DNA from: Methanofollis sp. UBA420
GTDB taxonomy: Archaea > Halobacteriota > Methanomicrobia > Methanomicrobiales > Methanofollaceae
Assembly (NCBI RefSeq): GCF_002498315.1
Contig: NZ_DAGX01000005.1
Location: 1 to 13,899 of the forward strand
Length of the DNA: 13,899 nt
Direction of reading: 5' to 3'
Numbering within the stretch: position 1 is the stretch's first letter; every line of letters starts with the position of its first letter. The notes under the pieces were generated by a model that ran no database searches, was not told the origin of the DNA, and worked only from the letters and a program-made list of their open reading frames with translations. Shown piece by piece: positions 12,748 to 13,899 of this stretch. Made by a program: the position numbers and the translations under genes.

Positions 12748-13899
12748 GATACTCGGTCACGATGCCGGACGACCTCGTGAAGAAGATCGACAGGCTGTGC
12801 GATGCCCGAGGGGTTTCCCGGTCGGAATGGCTCAATGAACTCTGCACGACACACGTCGAGAGCGCATCCGATAACGACGTGCTACAGCCCGCCATCCTCG
12901 GGGAGATCCCCTCTAAACGAACTTTAGGACCCAATGTTCCCGATTATGAGGCCGCCTGTGCGAACTTTACGATCGACGTCCCGGCATATTTCAACTTCGG
13001 CTACGATGTGATCGACCGGTGGGCCGAGACCGACCGGAACAAACTTGCAATGATCTGGGTGGACCAGGCGGGCAACGAGAAGAAATACTCCTTCCGCGAC
13101 CTCAAGTATCTCTCCAACGGCGCCGCCAACATCCTGTTGAAGTACGGTATCAAGAAGGGCGACCGGGTCATGCTGATGCTCCCGAGGGTCCCGGAATGGT
13201 GGATCTTCGTTATCGCGCTCATCAAACTTGGTGCAATATACTGTCCCTGTCCGACGATGCTGACCCCAAAGGACATCAAGTACCGTATCCGGGCCGGAAA
13301 GTTCCGGATGATCATCACCAACTGTGAGAACGCCGGAAAGGTCGATGAGGTCGCCGATGCCTGTCCGCTGCTCGATACCCTCTTCCTCGCCGACGGAGAG
13401 CGGGAGGGCTGGGCGAGTTATCCGCACGAACTCGAATACCCTGCACCAGTATCGCACCGCACGGTCAGTATGCCGGTCGCAAAAAAGACGAAAGCAACCG
13501 ACCCGATGCTGATATACTTCACCTCCGGCACCACCGGCGAGGCCAAGATGGTGCTGCACAACCAGAGTTACGCGCTCGGACACGTCATAACCGCCTCATT
13601 CTGGCAGGATCTCACGCCCAACGACCTCCACCTGACCTTCTCGGATACCGGGTGGGCGAAGTGCGGCTGGGGCAAGATCTTCGGTCAGTGGATTGCCGGG
13701 GCATGTATCTTCGTCTACGATATCCGGGGGAAGTTCAGCGCAACCGAACTCTTGCCGCTGATGGAAAGGTATGAAGTGACCTCGTTCTGCGCACCGCCGA
13801 CGGTCTACCGGATGCTGATCCTTGCCGACCTCGACAAGTTCGATTTCCGGAACCTCCGGCACTGCTGCAGCGCCGGCGAGCCGCTCAACCCCGAGGTGA
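12741..13899 (+). CDS. Acyl-CoA synthetase with N-terminal ribbon-helix-helix domain (cut by window end)
   Basis: Open from ATG 12741 to the window end, 386 codons seen. Residues 2-42 are a ribbon-helix-helix: strand RYSVTMP, helix DDLVKKIDRLCDARG, turn GVS, helix RSEWLNELCTTHVESA. A linker (43-67) leads to an AMP-forming ligase of the medium-chain acyl-CoA synthetase type: DYEAACANFTIDVPAYFNFGYDVIDRWA (about 68-95), a P-loop YFTSGTTGEAKMVLHN (residues 259-274), the FSDTGWAKCGWG substrate-region motif, APPTVYRML and CCSAGEPLNPEV. It activates a carboxylic acid as acyl-AMP and then acyl-CoA; the chain length is not readable. There is no SD before ATG 12741 and no in-frame ATG before the ligase, though a GTG at codon 49 is possible. 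The catalytic lysine lies beyond the window. Confidence 0.85.
   Translation, partial: MVRYSVTMPDDLVKKIDRLCDARGVSRSEWLNELCTTHVESASDNDVLQPAILGEIPSKRTLGPNVPDYEAACANFTIDVPAYFNFGYDVIDRWAETDRNKLAMIWVDQAGNEKKYSFRDLKYLSNGAANILLKYGIKKGDRVMLMLPRVPEWWIFVIALIKLGAIYCPCPTMLTPKDIKYRIRAGKFRMIITNCENAGKVDEVADACPLLDTLFLADGEREGWASYPHELEYPAPVSHRTVSMPVAKKTKATDPMLIYFTSGTTGEAKMVLHNQSYALGHVITASFWQDLTPNDLHLTFSDTGWAKCGWGKIFGQWIAGACIFVYDIRGKFSATELLPLMERYEVTSFCAPPTVYRMLILADLDKFDFRNLRHCCSAGEPLNPEV

Overview
The window looks like a piece of a hydrogenotrophic methanogen chromosome, most likely Methanomicrobiales and probably close to Methanoculleus. It encodes two methanofuran-biosynthesis enzymes (MfnD and MfnF), the start of an F420-type formate dehydrogenase alpha subunit, and an archaeal TATA-binding protein. 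The DNA is GC-rich, with AT-rich TATA elements before many genes. The genus is an inference; the archaeal methanogen assignment rests on the gene content.

Layout, left to right. (1) 1-170, minus: the first 56 codons of fdhA, with its promoter and a dyad at about 206-228. (2) 559-1155, plus: a zinc-finger/helix-turn-helix protein resembling the DNA-binding half of a transposase. Its 3' end lies antisense to a small membrane zinc-ribbon gene. (3) 994-3043, minus: the mfnD-mfnF operon, followed by that zinc-ribbon gene, which appears to start at a non-AUG codon. (4) 3127-4630, plus: surE-rpiA. It overlaps tail-to-tail, through a 12-bp palindrome, a small winged-helix regulator (4619-4999, minus). 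(5) 5317-7827, minus: tbp and an AMP-forming acetyl-CoA synthetase (acs). A perfect 24-bp palindrome sits just upstream of acs. (6) 8181-8609, plus: a pyridoxamine-phosphate-oxidase-like flavin protein. (7) 8632-11002, minus: a tandem-duplicated DUF1538 membrane protein followed by a protein with two fused PII-like domains and a repetitive acidic tail. (8) 11168-11665: an encapsulin-type mini-ferritin (plus) convergent with an unannotated-size 57-residue zinc-finger gene (minus). (9) 11733-13899: a short-chain dehydrogenase (minus) divergent from an acyl-CoA synthetase (plus, cut by the window end). The synthetase reads continuously from an N-terminal ribbon-helix-helix DNA-binding domain.

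The most notable items are these. The ribbon-helix-helix/acyl-CoA synthetase fusion sits beside a shared intergenic region that holds eight GGTGC/GCACC half-sites in 180 bp, which suggests an enzyme that regulates its own promoter. The tandem PII-like protein is paired with DUF1538 and looks like a nucleotide- or metabolite-sensing regulator of an unknown transporter. The 86-residue zinc-ribbon gene has a strong ribosome-binding site but an ACG at the start position. The acs palindrome is a strong operator candidate. All functional statements come from reading translated sequence and recalling families; no database search was run.
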